Positions 51,782 to 60,360 of a DNA stretch of 64,000 nt are shown piece by piece; the first letter of the stretch is position 1; every line of letters starts with the position of its first letter. The DNA lies in contig JAPZUD010000006.1 in the NCBI GenBank assembly GCA_027533425.1, forward strand, positions 1-64,000, given 5' to 3'. The notes beneath the pieces were generated by a model that was given only the letters and a program-made list of their open reading frames with translations, was not told the DNA's origin and did not search any database. This DNA comes from Beijerinckiaceae bacterium. GTDB taxonomy: Bacteria; Pseudomonadota; Alphaproteobacteria; Rhizobiales; Beijerinckiaceae. Both the position numbers and the translations under genes were made by a program.

Positions 51782-52699
51782 ATGCGCAGCCTGATGACCA
51801 TCGGCATCGTGGTCCTTGATGAAGTGCTGACAATCCCGCTGGCGCTCAAGCCGGGCGAGAAGCATCGCGCGATCCGGTCCGACAGCGTGATGGGCGGCAA
51901 TGCCGCGAACGCCGCTCTGGCGATCGCCCGGCTGGGTGGAAAAGCCTGTCTGGTCGCGCGGATCGGCGACGATGCCAGCGGCCGGATCGTGCGGCAGAAA
52001 CTGGCCGAATTCGGCATCGACGATTCGCTCTCCCCGCCGATGGCCGGGATCGTCACGTCGCGGTCGAGCATCATCATCGAACCGGGCGGTGACCGGACGA
52101 TCGTCAACTATCTCGATCCCCGCATGCCGGACCGCCCGGACTGGCTTCCCGCTTGCCTGCCAGCCGGAACGGCGGCGGTCCTGGGTGATACCCGCTGGGA
52201 AACGGGGGCCGGCCACCTGTTCGACCTTGCCCGCCAGGCCGGGATCCCGGCCGTGTTCGACGGCGACCGCGCTCCGCAGGATCGCAGCCTGCTGGCGCGG
52301 GCAAGCCACGTGATCTTTTCCGCCATAGGGTTGCGTGAGGCCACCGGCATGCCGGATCTCCACCAGGGCCTGCTGGCCATCAGGCGCGAAAGCGAAAGCT
52401 TCCTTGCGGTCACGGATGGTGGCGATGGCGTGCTCGCGCTGCTCCCGGACGGCCTCTGGCACGTTCCCTCCCTGGATATCCGTGCCGTCGATACGCTCGG
52501 TGCCGGCGATGTCTGGCATGGCGCCTTCGCCTGGGCGCTGACCGAGCGGCTTGACCTGCTGGATGCCATCCAATGGGCGAATGTCACCGCCGCCCTGAAA
52601 TGCCTGAAGCCCGGGGGGAGTTCCGGTGCGCCGGAGCGGCACGAGGTCGAGGCTGCCCTGCCCGGCCTGCCGGCACCGAGGCGCCTCGTTGCTATCTGA
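51782..52699 (+). CDS. PfkB-family carbohydrate kinase
   Basis: The 305-residue ribokinase-fold protein has the substrate-side GGNAANAALAIARLGG (about 38-53) and the catalytic anion-hole signature DTLGAGDVWHGAFAWAL (about 237-253). It phosphorylates a sugar or sugar acid. In sulfosugar pathways PfkB enzymes act on sulfofructose or keto-deoxy-sulfogluconate, and the adjacent sulfolactate operon makes this worth testing, but no aldolase is present here. Its 3' end overlaps the convergent gntR gene by 8 bases. Confidence 0.88.
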   Translation: MRSLMTIGIVVLDEVLTIPLALKPGEKHRAIRSDSVMGGNAANAALAIARLGGKACLVARIGDDASGRIVRQKLAEFGIDDSLSPPMAGIVTSRSSIIIEPGGDRTIVNYLDPRMPDRPDWLPACLPAGTAAVLGDTRWETGAGHLFDLARQAGIPAVFDGDRAPQDRSLLARASHVIFSAIGLREATGMPDLHQGLLAIRRESESFLAVTDGGDGVLALLPDGLWHVPSLDIRAVDTLGAGDVWHGAFAWALTERLDLLDAIQWANVTAALKCLKPGGSSGAPERHEVEAALPGLPAPRRLVAI

Positions 52700-53441
52700 G
52701 GCCGCTCACATAGTGGCAATGGCGCGTGTCGCAGAGCGAGTAACGCCATTCCACCGGCTTGCCATCGAGATCCAGCGCCACCCGGTCGATGGCGAGGATC
52801 GGTGTTCCCTCCGGAATGCCGAGCAGCACGGCATCCTCTGCCGGCGCCGCCATGGCGCGGAGCGATTCATCGCCACCGGCAATGGTGATGCCGTAATCCG
52901 ACGCGAAATGATCGTACAGATTGTTGGGTATGTCCGCCTGGTTGACGAGGCCGGGGAACCGCTCCAGCGGCAGCGCGAGATATTCCGAAATGGTCGGCCG
53001 GCCATTAAGCGAGCGGACCCGCGCAATGCGGATGACGCTGTCACCAGGACGCAGCGCCAGCCGCGCCACTTCCTCAGGGCTCGCCGTCGCGGTCTCGACA
53101 CGGCGGAGATGGCTTTCGGGAAAGACGGGAATGCCGGTCTCGGGCACGATCTTGAAGAACTGGAACAGGATCCGGCTCTCGTCATGCCGGGCGACAAACG
53201 TGCCGCGCCCCTGCCGCCGCACGAGCAGGCGATCGGCGGTCATCTCGTCCAGGGCCTTGCGAACGGTGCCCTGGCTGACGCCGAGCTCTGCCGCGATCTG
53301 CATCTCGGAGGGCAGGATTTCACCCGGCTGCCAGAAACGCTCGGCAATACGCCGCACAAGCAGTGACTTGACCTGCCGGTAGAGCGGCAGGAACCCCGGT
53401 GTGCCGCGGGCTTCATCCTGAGAACTTGTCTTCTCGTTCAT
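52692..53441 (-). CDS. GntR family (HutC/UTRA) transcriptional regulator
   Basis: The 249-residue protein has an N-terminal winged helix (about 15-85, ILPSEMQIAAELGVSQGTVR then KALDEMTADRLLVRRQGRGTFV) and a C-terminal UTRA ligand domain (about 95-245). It is divergent from the suyA-like operon, so it most likely represses that operon and is released by a sulfonate or sugar acid. I use ATG 53441; a GTG at 53450 is possible. The intergenic region holds a good HutC-type palindrome. Confidence 0.9.
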   Translation of the reverse strand: MNEKTSSQDEARGTPGFLPLYRQVKSLLVRRIAERFWQPGEILPSEMQIAAELGVSQGTVRKALDEMTADRLLVRRQGRGTFVARHDESRILFQFFKIVPETGIPVFPESHLRRVETATASPEEVARLALRPGDSVIRIARVRSLNGRPTISEYLALPLERFPGLVNQADIPNNLYDHFASDYGITIAGGDESLRAMAAPAEDAVLLGIPEGTPILAIDRVALDLDGKPVEWRYSLCDTRHCHYVSGLR

Positions 53442-53443
53442 GA

Positions 53444-53479
53444 TTGACACTCTAACAAGTCTTATGTCTTATACAAGAC
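53444..53479 (+). promoter_or_regulatory. Promoter with overlapping GntR operator upstream of the sulfolactate operon
   Basis: TTGACA (53444-53449) is a -35 candidate with TCTTAT or TTATAC 17-19 bases further as the -10. The -10 overlaps the palindrome GTCTTATACAAGAC (53466-53479), which contains CTTATACAAG, close to the HutC-type consensus, and a direct copy of GTCTTAT lies just before it. Repressor binding would block the plus-strand promoter and might autoregulate gntR. Confidence 0.6.
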
Positions 53480-53570
53480 CTGAGCGTTCGAAGCCCTGAT
53501 CCGTCACGGTGCCGGTACGCCACCATCCCCCCAAGCGCCCGAGGGCGTATCGCGAGGAAGGCATAGAGCC

Positions 53571-53858
53571 ATGACCATTCCCCATCTTCTTGTCCATGAA
53601 CACAAGGACACCGTGGGCGTTGTCGTTGTCGAAAACCTCAAGGCCGGCACCGAGATGCTCGCCGTGGTGACCGCCGACAATTCCAGCTTCTCGGTGGCCT
53701 CGCGGGCCGACATCCCGATCGGCCACAAGGTCGCGCTGAAGGATATCCGCAAGGGCGATACCATCTGGAAATACGGACAGGACATCGGCAAGGCCGTGGC
53801 GGATATCGCCAAGGGCGAACATGTCCACGTGCATAACGTCAAGACCAAGCGCTGGTGA
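53571..53858 (+). CDS. suyA: UxaA-family lyase small subunit, probable (R)-sulfolactate sulfo-lyase alpha subunit
   Basis: The 95-residue SAF-domain protein ([42 protein letters not shown]) is the small subunit of a UxaA-type two-component lyase. The same family covers altronate/galactarate dehydratase and sulfolactate sulfo-lyase SuyA. The sulfolactate reading is favoured because the large subunit, an exporter of the YeiH type and a pair of dehydrogenases matching the SlcC/ComC racemising system follow in one operon. Substrate assignment is inference. Confidence 0.75.
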   Translation: MTIPHLLVHEHKDTVGVVVVENLKAGTEMLAVVTADNSSFSVASRADIPIGHKVALKDIRKGDTIWKYGQDIGKAVADIAKGEHVHVHNVKTKRW

Positions 53859-53871
53859 CAGGAGAACCGAC

Positions 53872-55164
53872 ATGGCAAGCGCCCCGATCGTTGCGAATTT
53901 CTCCCTGAACCGGAACAAGCTCAAGCCCGTCAAGGGCCGCTGGATCGAAGCCCCGTCCTTCAAGGCGCCGATGCGCCGGAAGCGCCGGGCCGATGCCGCG
54001 ATGGACCATTTCTTCGGCTGGCGCCGCGAGAATGGCCGCGTCGGCGTCCGGAACCACGTCGTCCTGCTGCCGCTGGATGACCTCTCGAACGCGGCCTGCG
54101 AGGCCGTGGCGAACAATATCAAGGGCACGATGGCCCTGCCGCACGCCTATGGCCGCCTGCAATTCGGCGCGGATCTCGACCTGCATTTCCGGACGCTGAT
54201 CGGCACCGGCTCGAACCCCAACGTCGCGGCCGTCATCGTCATCGGCATCGAGGACAGCTGGACCAAGGTGGTGGTCGAGGGCATCGCGAAGACCGGCAAG
54301 CCGGTTGTGGGCTTCGGCATCGAGGGCCATGGCGATATCGCGGTTATCGCGAAGGCCTCCTACGTCGCCAAGGAATTCGTGCAATGGGCCAGCGAGCTCC
54401 AGCGCGAGAAATGCGACATTTCGGAATTGTGGGTCTCGACCAAATGCGGCGAGAGCGACACCACGACCGGGCTCTCCTCCTGCCCGACCGTCGGCAACAT
54501 GTATGACAAGCTGATCCCCAAGGGCATCTACGGCGTTTTCGGCGAGACGTCCGAGATCACCGGCGCCGAGCATCTCTGCAAGGCCCGCGCCGCGACGCCG
54601 GAGGTCGGCGAACGCTGGTACAAGATGTGGAAAGCCTATCAGGACGATGTCATCGAGGCCCACAAGACCTCGGACCTCTCCGACAGCCAGCCGACCAAGG
54701 GCAACATTGCCGGCGGTCTGACGACCATCGAGGAAAAGGCCCTCGGCAATCTCGAGAAGATCGGCCGCGAGTGCAAATATATCGACATTCTCGACCCGGC
54801 CGAAGCGCCGGCGAAGGGGCCTGGCCTCTATTTCATGGACACGTCCTCCGCCGCGGCGGAATGCGTGACCCTGATGGCGGCGGGCGGCTATGTCGTGCAC
54901 ACCTTCCCGACCGGTCAGGGCAACGTGATCGGCAACCCGATCGTTCCGGTGATCAAGATCACCGGCAACCCGAAGACCATGCGCACCATGCCGGAACATA
55001 TCGACGTGGATGTCTCCGGCATCCTCCGGCGGGATCTCACGATCCCCGAAGCCGGCGACGCGCTGATCGCTTCGATCATCCGCACCGCGAATGGCCGCCT
55101 GACCGCTGCCGAAGCGCTCGGCCATCGGGAATTCGTCATGACCAAGCTCTATCGCTCGGCCTGA
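53872..55164 (+). CDS. suyB: UxaA-family lyase large subunit, probable (R)-sulfolactate sulfo-lyase beta subunit
   Basis: The 430-residue protein has the UxaA core: [20 protein letters not shown] (about 50-70), [40 protein letters not shown] and [20 protein letters not shown]. Cysteines in TKCGES and SSCPT are likely FeS or metal ligands. The first 45 residues are a basic extension. Predicted reaction: (R)-3-sulfolactate to pyruvate and sulfite. ATG 53872 follows CAGGAGA; 13 bases after suyA. Altronate/galactarate-type activity is the alternative. Confidence 0.78.
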   Translation: MASAPIVANFSLNRNKLKPVKGRWIEAPSFKAPMRRKRRADAAMDHFFGWRRENGRVGVRNHVVLLPLDDLSNAACEAVANNIKGTMALPHAYGRLQFGADLDLHFRTLIGTGSNPNVAAVIVIGIEDSWTKVVVEGIAKTGKPVVGFGIEGHGDIAVIAKASYVAKEFVQWASELQREKCDISELWVSTKCGESDTTTGLSSCPTVGNMYDKLIPKGIYGVFGETSEITGAEHLCKARAATPEVGERWYKMWKAYQDDVIEAHKTSDLSDSQPTKGNIAGGLTTIEEKALGNLEKIGRECKYIDILDPAEAPAKGPGLYFMDTSSAAAECVTLMAAGGYVVHTFPTGQGNVIGNPIVPVIKITGNPKTMRTMPEHIDVDVSGILRRDLTIPEAGDALIASIIRTANGRLTAAEALGHREFVMTKLYRSA

Positions 55165-55167
55165 CGC

Positions 55168-56223
55168 ATGCCTGACGCAACGGTATCGCCGGGCGCCCCG
55201 CGCCCGGCGGCGTGGTTGCCCGGCCTCGCCCTTGCGCTGGCCGTGGCACTGGCCGCCATGGCCCTCGAACCCTGGCTGCGCCGGACTTTCGGCGCCAGCC
55301 TTCCGGGGATGGTGCTGGCACTGGTCATCGGCATCCTGCTGCACCCGATCGCGAAGCGGCCGGTCTTCAAGGCCGGTTTCGACCTCGCCGTGAAACGCCT
55401 GCTCCGCTACGCCATTGCCCTGCTCGGCCTGCGCATTGCCCTGTCCGACATTGCCGGCCTCGGCTGGCCGGCCGCCCTGCTCGCCATCGCGGCCATGGCC
55501 TGCACGGTCGCCGGCGCAATGATGCTGGCGCGCCTGCTCGGGCTGGCACGCGGCTACGGCGCGCTGGCTGGCGCGGCCTGCGCGGTCTGCGGCGCCTCGG
55601 CCACGCTCGCCACCGCCACGGTGGTCCCGGATTACAGGCAGAAAGCCGCCGATATCGCCTTCACCGTGGTCATGGCGAATGCCCTCTCCACCGTTGTCAT
55701 GATCGCCTATCCTCCGATCGCGGTGGCCCTCGGCCTCGACATCCGCGAGACTGGCCTTTTCCTTGGCCTAACCATCCACGACATGGCGCAGGTCGTCGGC
55801 GCCGGCTACGCCATGTCCGAGCCGATCGGCAACAATGCCGTGATCATCAAGCTCTTCCGCGTCTTCCTGCTCCTTCCGGTCGTGCTCGGCATCGGATGGG
55901 TGCTGGCCCGGCAGGAAGGCGGTGACGGCGCGGCGCAGGCCAAGGTTCCCCTGCCCGGCTTCGCGCTGGTCTTCCTCATTCTGGTCGTCGTCAATTCGGT
56001 CCTTCCGGGCACGGCGCTCGCGGCACAGTATGCAAGCGTCAAGGGCGTGCTATCCTCGATTTCCGGCTGGCTGATGATGATCGCGATCGCCGCACTCGGC
56101 CTCGGCACCTCTGCCGGCGCCGTCATGGCCACGGGCTGGCGCCACCTCACCGTTTTCGTCGGCGCCACCTTGATCATCCTGGCGCTGGCCCTGGCCGGCA
56201 TTTTCGCGATGAGGATCCTGTGA
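55168..56223 (+). CDS. YeiH/UPF0324 family putative sulfate/sulfite exporter
   Basis: The 351-residue membrane protein has about ten helices and UPF0324 motifs: FGASLPGMVLALVIGILLHP, RYAIALLGLRIALSDIAGLG, GAACAVCGASATLATATVVP and HDMAQVVGAGYAMSEPIGNN. Family members are annotated as putative sulfate exporters. After C-S cleavage, sulfite must leave the cytosol, so its place right after suyB (3 bases) fits export of that product. It overlaps the next gene by GTGA. Confidence 0.88.
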   Translation: MPDATVSPGAPRPAAWLPGLALALAVALAAMALEPWLRRTFGASLPGMVLALVIGILLHPIAKRPVFKAGFDLAVKRLLRYAIALLGLRIALSDIAGLGWPAALLAIAAMACTVAGAMMLARLLGLARGYGALAGAACAVCGASATLATATVVPDYRQKAADIAFTVVMANALSTVVMIAYPPIAVALGLDIRETGLFLGLTIHDMAQVVGAGYAMSEPIGNNAVIIKLFRVFLLLPVVLGIGWVLARQEGGDGAAQAKVPLPGFALVFLILVVVNSVLPGTALAAQYASVKGVLSSISGWLMMIAIAALGLGTSAGAVMATGWRHLTVFVGATLIILALALAGIFAMRIL

Positions 56224-57158
56224 GCACGATCATTGTCACCGAATTTATGGATGAGGCCGCTGTGGCGCGCCTCGCCGCCCGCCACGACACGCTCTACGAC
56301 CCTGCGCTTGTCGATGATCCGGCCCGCCTAGCCGCCCTGCTGCCGGCAGCGCGCGCCCTGATCGTCCGCAACCGCACGCAGGTCCGCCCGGCCTTGCTGG
56401 CGGCCGGCCCGCGTCTCGAGGCCATCGGCCGGCTCGGCGTCGGGCTCGACAATATCGACGTGGCCGCCTGCAAGGACCGTGGCATCGCGGTTTATCCCGC
56501 CACCGGCGCGAATGATCTCGCGGTGGCCGAATGGGTCATCGCCTCGACGCTGATCCTGCTGCGTGGCGCCTATGGCGCGACGGGGGACGTGATCGCCGGC
56601 ACCTGGCCGCGCCAGCGGCTGATGGGCCGCGAGGCCTCCGGCCGTGTCATGGGGCTGGTCGGGTTCGGCGCCATTGCCCGCGAGGTCGCGCAGCGCGCCC
56701 GGGCGCTCGGCATGGAGGTCATCGCCTATGATCCCTTCCTGTCCGATGCCGATCCCTGCTGGTCCATGGCGCGCCGGCACGGCCTCGAGCCACTCCTGCG
56801 CGAGGCGGATGTCGTCTCGCTCCATGTCCCGCTGACGGACGAGACCCGGAACCTCATCGATGACCTCCGCCTGCGCCGCATGCGACCGGATGCGATCCTG
56901 CTCAATGCGGCGCGTGGCGGCGTCGTCGACGAGCCGGCCCTGGCTGCCGCCCTGCGCGAAGGGCGGCTGGGCGGCGCAGCGCTCGATGTCTTCGACGAGG
57001 AACCGCTCACGGCGGCGCGCGGTACGGTTTTTACCGGTTGCCCCAACCTCATCCTGACGCCGCATATTGCCGGCGTGACGCAGGAATCGAACCGGCGCGT
57101 CTCCGATCTCATCGCCACGCGCATCCTCGACCATCTCGGGAACGGGAAAGCTGGCTGA
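56220..57158 (+). CDS. slcC: D-2-hydroxyacid dehydrogenase, probable (S)-sulfolactate dehydrogenase
   Basis: The 312-residue NAD-binding enzyme begins with a GTG overlapping the exporter stop. It has the Rossmann motif GLVGFGAIAREVAQRARALG (about 142-161) and the catalytic triad Arg in LLNAARGGVVDEPAL, Glu in DVFDEEPL and His in LTPHIAGVTQES. It would oxidise (S)-sulfolactate to sulfopyruvate, as SlcC does in Chromohalobacter. Phosphoglycerate- or glyoxylate-type reductase activity is the alternative if the operon has another substrate. Confidence 0.75.
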   Translation: MSTIIVTEFMDEAAVARLAARHDTLYDPALVDDPARLAALLPAARALIVRNRTQVRPALLAAGPRLEAIGRLGVGLDNIDVAACKDRGIAVYPATGANDLAVAEWVIASTLILLRGAYGATGDVIAGTWPRQRLMGREASGRVMGLVGFGAIAREVAQRARALGMEVIAYDPFLSDADPCWSMARRHGLEPLLREADVVSLHVPLTDETRNLIDDLRLRRMRPDAILLNAARGGVVDEPALAAALREGRLGGAALDVFDEEPLTAARGTVFTGCPNLILTPHIAGVTQESNRRVSDLIATRILDHLGNGKAG

Positions 57159-57196
57159 ACCCAGCCACAACCCGTTGCCTCCGGAAGGAATCTGCC

Positions 57197-58195
57197 ATGT
57201 CCGAGCGCATCCTCACCCTTGAGCAAGCCGAGGCCCTCGCCGCTGCGGCCTTCATCCGCTGCAGCACGCGGCCCGAAACAGCGAACATCGTCGCGCGGGC
57301 CCTCGTAGCCGCCGAGGCCGACGGACTGAAAGGCCATGGCCTGTCCCGCGTGCCGAGCTATGCCGCGCAGGCCCGAAAGGGGAAGATCCGCGGCGATGCG
57401 GAGCCCCGCCTCGAAATGGTCACGCCGGCCCTGGGCCGGATCGATGCCGGCTTCGGCTTTGCCTATCCCGCTTTGGCTTTGGCCGAGGCGATGCTCGCCG
57501 AACATGCCCCGATGATGGGCCTTGCCGCCGCCGCTATCCGGCGCTCGCATCATTGCGGCGTGGCCGGCGCGCCGGTCGAACGGTTGGCCGAGAAGGGCCT
57601 CGTCGCGATGCTCTTCGCCAACACCCCTGCCGCCATGGCGCCCTGGGGCGGCAGCCGCGCGACCTTCGGCACGAACCCGCTCGCCTTTGCCTGCCCGTTG
57701 CCGGGCGAACCGCCGATCGTGGTCGATCTCTCGCTGTCCAAGGTCGCGCGCGGCAACATTCTTGCGGCGAAACAGAAGGGCCAGCCCATTCCGGAGGGCT
57801 GGGCCCTGGATGCCGAGGGCCGGCCGACCACCGATGCCGAGGCCGCGCTCAAGGGCACGATGCTGCCGCTCGGCGACGCCAAGGGCACCGCACTGGCGCT
57901 GATGATCGAATTGCTCGCGGCCGGCCTCACCGGCGCCCGTTTCGCCGCCGATGCGACCTCGTTTCTTGATGACAAGGGCGATCCGCCGGCCACCGGCCAG
58001 TTGCTCCTCGCCTTCGATCCGGCTTTGTTCGGTGGCGAGGGCACGCTCGCCCATTTCGCCCGGCTCGCCGAACAGATCCGCAGCCAGCCCGGCGCCCGCC
58101 TGCCCGGATCGCGCCGGCTCGCCCTCCGCGCCAAGGCGCAAAAAAGCGGATTGGCGGTGGCGGAAGCTCTCGTCTCGGAGATCGAGGCGCTGTAA
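57197..58195 (+). CDS. comC: LDH2-type malate/lactate dehydrogenase, probable (R)-sulfolactate dehydrogenase
   Basis: The 332-residue protein of the malate/L-lactate (LDH2/MDG2) family has GLSRVPSYAAQARKGKIRG, the catalytic His in IRRSHHCGVAGAPVERLA and GGSRATFGTNPLAFACPLPG. ComC reduces sulfopyruvate to (R)-sulfolactate; with SlcC it turns the S form into the R form needed by SuyAB. The start after GGAAGGAA matches family N-termini. 38 bases after slcC. Other 2-keto-acid substrates cannot be excluded. Confidence 0.75.
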   Translation: MSERILTLEQAEALAAAAFIRCSTRPETANIVARALVAAEADGLKGHGLSRVPSYAAQARKGKIRGDAEPRLEMVTPALGRIDAGFGFAYPALALAEAMLAEHAPMMGLAAAAIRRSHHCGVAGAPVERLAEKGLVAMLFANTPAAMAPWGGSRATFGTNPLAFACPLPGEPPIVVDLSLSKVARGNILAAKQKGQPIPEGWALDAEGRPTTDAEAALKGTMLPLGDAKGTALALMIELLAAGLTGARFAADATSFLDDKGDPPATGQLLLAFDPALFGGEGTLAHFARLAEQIRSQPGARLPGSRRLALRAKAQKSGLAVAEALVSEIEAL

Positions 58196-58249
58196 GGGAG
58201 GCGTGAGGGGATCATTTCGCCACCGCCCGGCGGCTGGCAGGAGATCGAC

Positions 58250-59701
58250 ATGCTGACCAAACTCGAATTCAAGAAGCAGGCCATCCTCGTGGATGGCCAG
58301 TGGATCGCGGCCGATTCCGGTCGGACGATCGCCGTCACCGATCCCGCCACCGGCGAGACGATCGGCACCATCCCGAATGCCGGCCAGGCGGAAACGCGCC
58401 GCGCCATCGAGGCTGCCCATGCCGCCTTCCCGGCCTGGCGGGCCAGGACCGCCGCCGAACGCGCGGCCCTGCTGCTCAAGCTGGCTGAGCTCATCCGCCA
58501 GAACAGTGAGGCTTTGGCTCATCTGCTCACGCAGGAACAGGGCAAGCCGCTGGCCGAGGCGCGCGGCGAGATCGGCAGCTCGGCCGCCTATGTGCAATGG
58601 TTCGCCGAGGAGGCCCGCCGCGCCTATGGCGAGGTCGTGCCCTCGCCCTGGGCCGACCGGCGCATTCTCGTCACGCGGGAGCCGGTCGGCGTGGTCGGCG
58701 CGATCACGCCCTGGAACTTCCCGTCCTCGATGATCGGCCGGAAGCTCGGCGCCGCCCTCGCCGCCGGCTGCACCATCGTGATCAAGCCGGCGGATCTCAC
58801 CCCCTACTCGGGCCTCGCCTGGGGCGTGCTCTGCGCCGAAGCCGGCATCCCGGCGGGGGTGGTGAACATCGTCACCGGCGACGCCCCCGCAATCGGCGCC
58901 GAACTGACATCCAACCCGCTCGTCCGCAAGATCACCTTCACCGGGTCAACGCCGGTCGGCAAGCTCCTCGCCCAGCAGAGCGCCGGCACGATGAAGCGCA
59001 TCTCGATGGAGCTTGGCGGCAATGCGCCCTTCATCGTCTTTGACGATGCCGATCTCGAGCGCGCGGTGCAGGGCGCGCTTCAGGCCAAGTACCGCAATGC
59101 CGGCCAGACCTGCGTCTGTACCAATCGCTTCTATGTGCAGGCCGGCATCCATGATGCCTTCGCGCGCCGCTTCGCCGAGGAAGTGGCGAAAATGCGCGTC
59201 GGCAGCGGGTTCGAGACCGGCGTGCAGATCGGCCCGCTGATTGATAGCCGCGCCCTGGCCAAGGTGAAGGCCCATCTGGATGATATCCTTGCCCGCGGCG
59301 GCGAGGTCGTCACCGGCGGCAAGGGCCATGCGCTTGGCGGGACCTTCTTCGAACCGACCGTCGTCAAGAACGTGCCGCAGGGCGCCCGCGTCGCCACCGA
59401 GGAAACCTTCGGCCCGCTCGCCCCGATCTTCCGTTTCGAGACGGAAGCCGAGGTAATCGGCCTCGCCAATGCCACGGAATACGGCCTCGCTGCCTATTTC
59501 TACACGCGCGATCTCGCCCGCGCCTTCCGCGTTTCGGAAGCGCTGAAATACGGCATGGTCGGCGTGAACGAGGGGCTGATCACCACCGAGGTCGCGCCTT
59601 TCGGCGGCGTGAAGGAAAGCGGCGTCGGCCGCGAGGGCTCGCGCCACGGCCTCGAGGATTATCTCGACATGAAATATGTCTGCCTCGGCGGGATCGCCTG
59701 A
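58250..59701 (+). CDS. NAD(P)-dependent aldehyde dehydrogenase, candidate sulfolactaldehyde dehydrogenase
   Basis: The 483-residue GabD-like enzyme has the catalytic Glu in MELGGNAPFIVFDDADL, the nucleophilic Cys in NAGQTCVCTNRFYV and GSTPVGKLLAQQS. It is of the succinate-semialdehyde dehydrogenase group, the group used as sulfolactaldehyde dehydrogenase in sulfo-Entner-Doudoroff pathways. In this operon it could feed sulfolactate into SuyAB from sulfolactaldehyde. Context is the only support for that substrate. It lies 54 bases after comC. Confidence 0.85.
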   Translation: MLTKLEFKKQAILVDGQWIAADSGRTIAVTDPATGETIGTIPNAGQAETRRAIEAAHAAFPAWRARTAAERAALLLKLAELIRQNSEALAHLLTQEQGKPLAEARGEIGSSAAYVQWFAEEARRAYGEVVPSPWADRRILVTREPVGVVGAITPWNFPSSMIGRKLGAALAAGCTIVIKPADLTPYSGLAWGVLCAEAGIPAGVVNIVTGDAPAIGAELTSNPLVRKITFTGSTPVGKLLAQQSAGTMKRISMELGGNAPFIVFDDADLERAVQGALQAKYRNAGQTCVCTNRFYVQAGIHDAFARRFAEEVAKMRVGSGFETGVQIGPLIDSRALAKVKAHLDDILARGGEVVTGGKGHALGGTFFEPTVVKNVPQGARVATEETFGPLAPIFRFETEAEVIGLANATEYGLAAYFYTRDLARAFRVSEALKYGMVGVNEGLITTEVAPFGGVKESGVGREGSRHGLEDYLDMKYVCLGGIA

Positions 59702-60324
59702 TGCGGGACGAGACGGAGGCGCTGCCGGTCAGCCGGCACGCACTCTACGAAGACGCGCTGGCCATCGCCATGGCCACGCTCTTCGTGGCGGTCGGCATCG
59801 CCTTCTACGAAAAGGCGATGCTCGTCACCGGCGGGACCGCCGGCCTCGGGCTGCTGATCCACCATGCGACCGGCCTCGGCTTCTGGCTGGTCTTCTCGCT
59901 GGTCAACCTGCCTTTCTACGCGCTGGCGACCTGGCGGATGGGCTGGCGCTTTGCCGCGCGCACCTTCCTCGCCGTGACACTGGTGTCGCTCTATGCGCGC
60001 TGGCTGCCGGACTGGGTCGGCTTCGCCCGGCTTGACCCGGTCTTCGCGACCATTCTCGGCGGCGGGCTGATGGGCAATGGCCTGCTGATGCTGTTCCGGC
60101 ATCGGACGGCGCTTGGCGGCATCAATGTGCTCGCGATGTTCCTGCAGGAGCGGTTGGGCTGGCGCGCCGGCTATGTGCAGCTCGGCCTCGACATGATCAT
60201 CCTCACCGCCGCCTTCTTCGTGTTGAACCCGGCGGGTATCGCGCTATCGATCCTCGGGGCTGTGGTCGTCAACCTGATCCTCGCGATCAACCATCGGCCC
60301 GGACGTTACCTCGGCATGTCGTGA
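59701..60324 (+). CDS. YitT family membrane protein
   Basis: The 207-residue protein has five or six helices (about 20-40, 58-75, 85-100, 118-132, 155-175, 178-195) and YitT-type text: VGIAFYEKAMLVTGGTAGLG, TGLGFWLVFSLVNLPFYAL and GGGLMGNGLLMLFRHRTALGG. YitT proteins are of unknown function, possibly transporters. It overlaps the aldehyde dehydrogenase stop by one base (TGATG), so it belongs to the sulfolactate operon; an uptake or efflux role for a sulfonate is a guess. Confidence 0.87.
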   Translation: MRDETEALPVSRHALYEDALAIAMATLFVAVGIAFYEKAMLVTGGTAGLGLLIHHATGLGFWLVFSLVNLPFYALATWRMGWRFAARTFLAVTLVSLYARWLPDWVGFARLDPVFATILGGGLMGNGLLMLFRHRTALGGINVLAMFLQERLGWRAGYVQLGLDMIILTAAFFVLNPAGIALSILGAVVVNLILAINHRPGRYLGMS

Positions 60325-60325
60325 A

Positions 60326-60351
60326 CCGGGAGCCGGCGAACCGGCCCCCGG
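60326..60351. terminator. Hairpin between two convergent genes
   Basis: CCGGGAGCCGG pairs with CCGGCCCCCGG (one mismatch) over a CGAA loop. There is no T run. It sits in the 36-base gap between yitT and the convergent TTT binding-protein gene. Confidence 0.5.
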
Positions 60352-60360
60352 AGGTCTCGA

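Noticed and set aside
53571-55164. Altronate or galactarate dehydratase as first reading of the UxaA pair
   Set aside because: Possible by family alone, but the exporter and the SlcC/ComC-type dehydrogenases point to sulfolactate and no uronate pathway genes are nearby. Kept as the stated alternative.
56726-58597. 623-residue minus-strand ORF over slcC, comC and the aldehyde dehydrogenase
   Set aside because: No recognisable domain; the plus-strand frames carry intact catalytic motifs and Shine-Dalgarno sites.
51782-59701. A complete sulfo-Entner-Doudoroff or sulfo-EMP pathway
   Set aside because: A PfkB kinase and an aldehyde dehydrogenase are present, but no sulfoquinovosidase, isomerase, dehydratase or aldolase is seen in the window.
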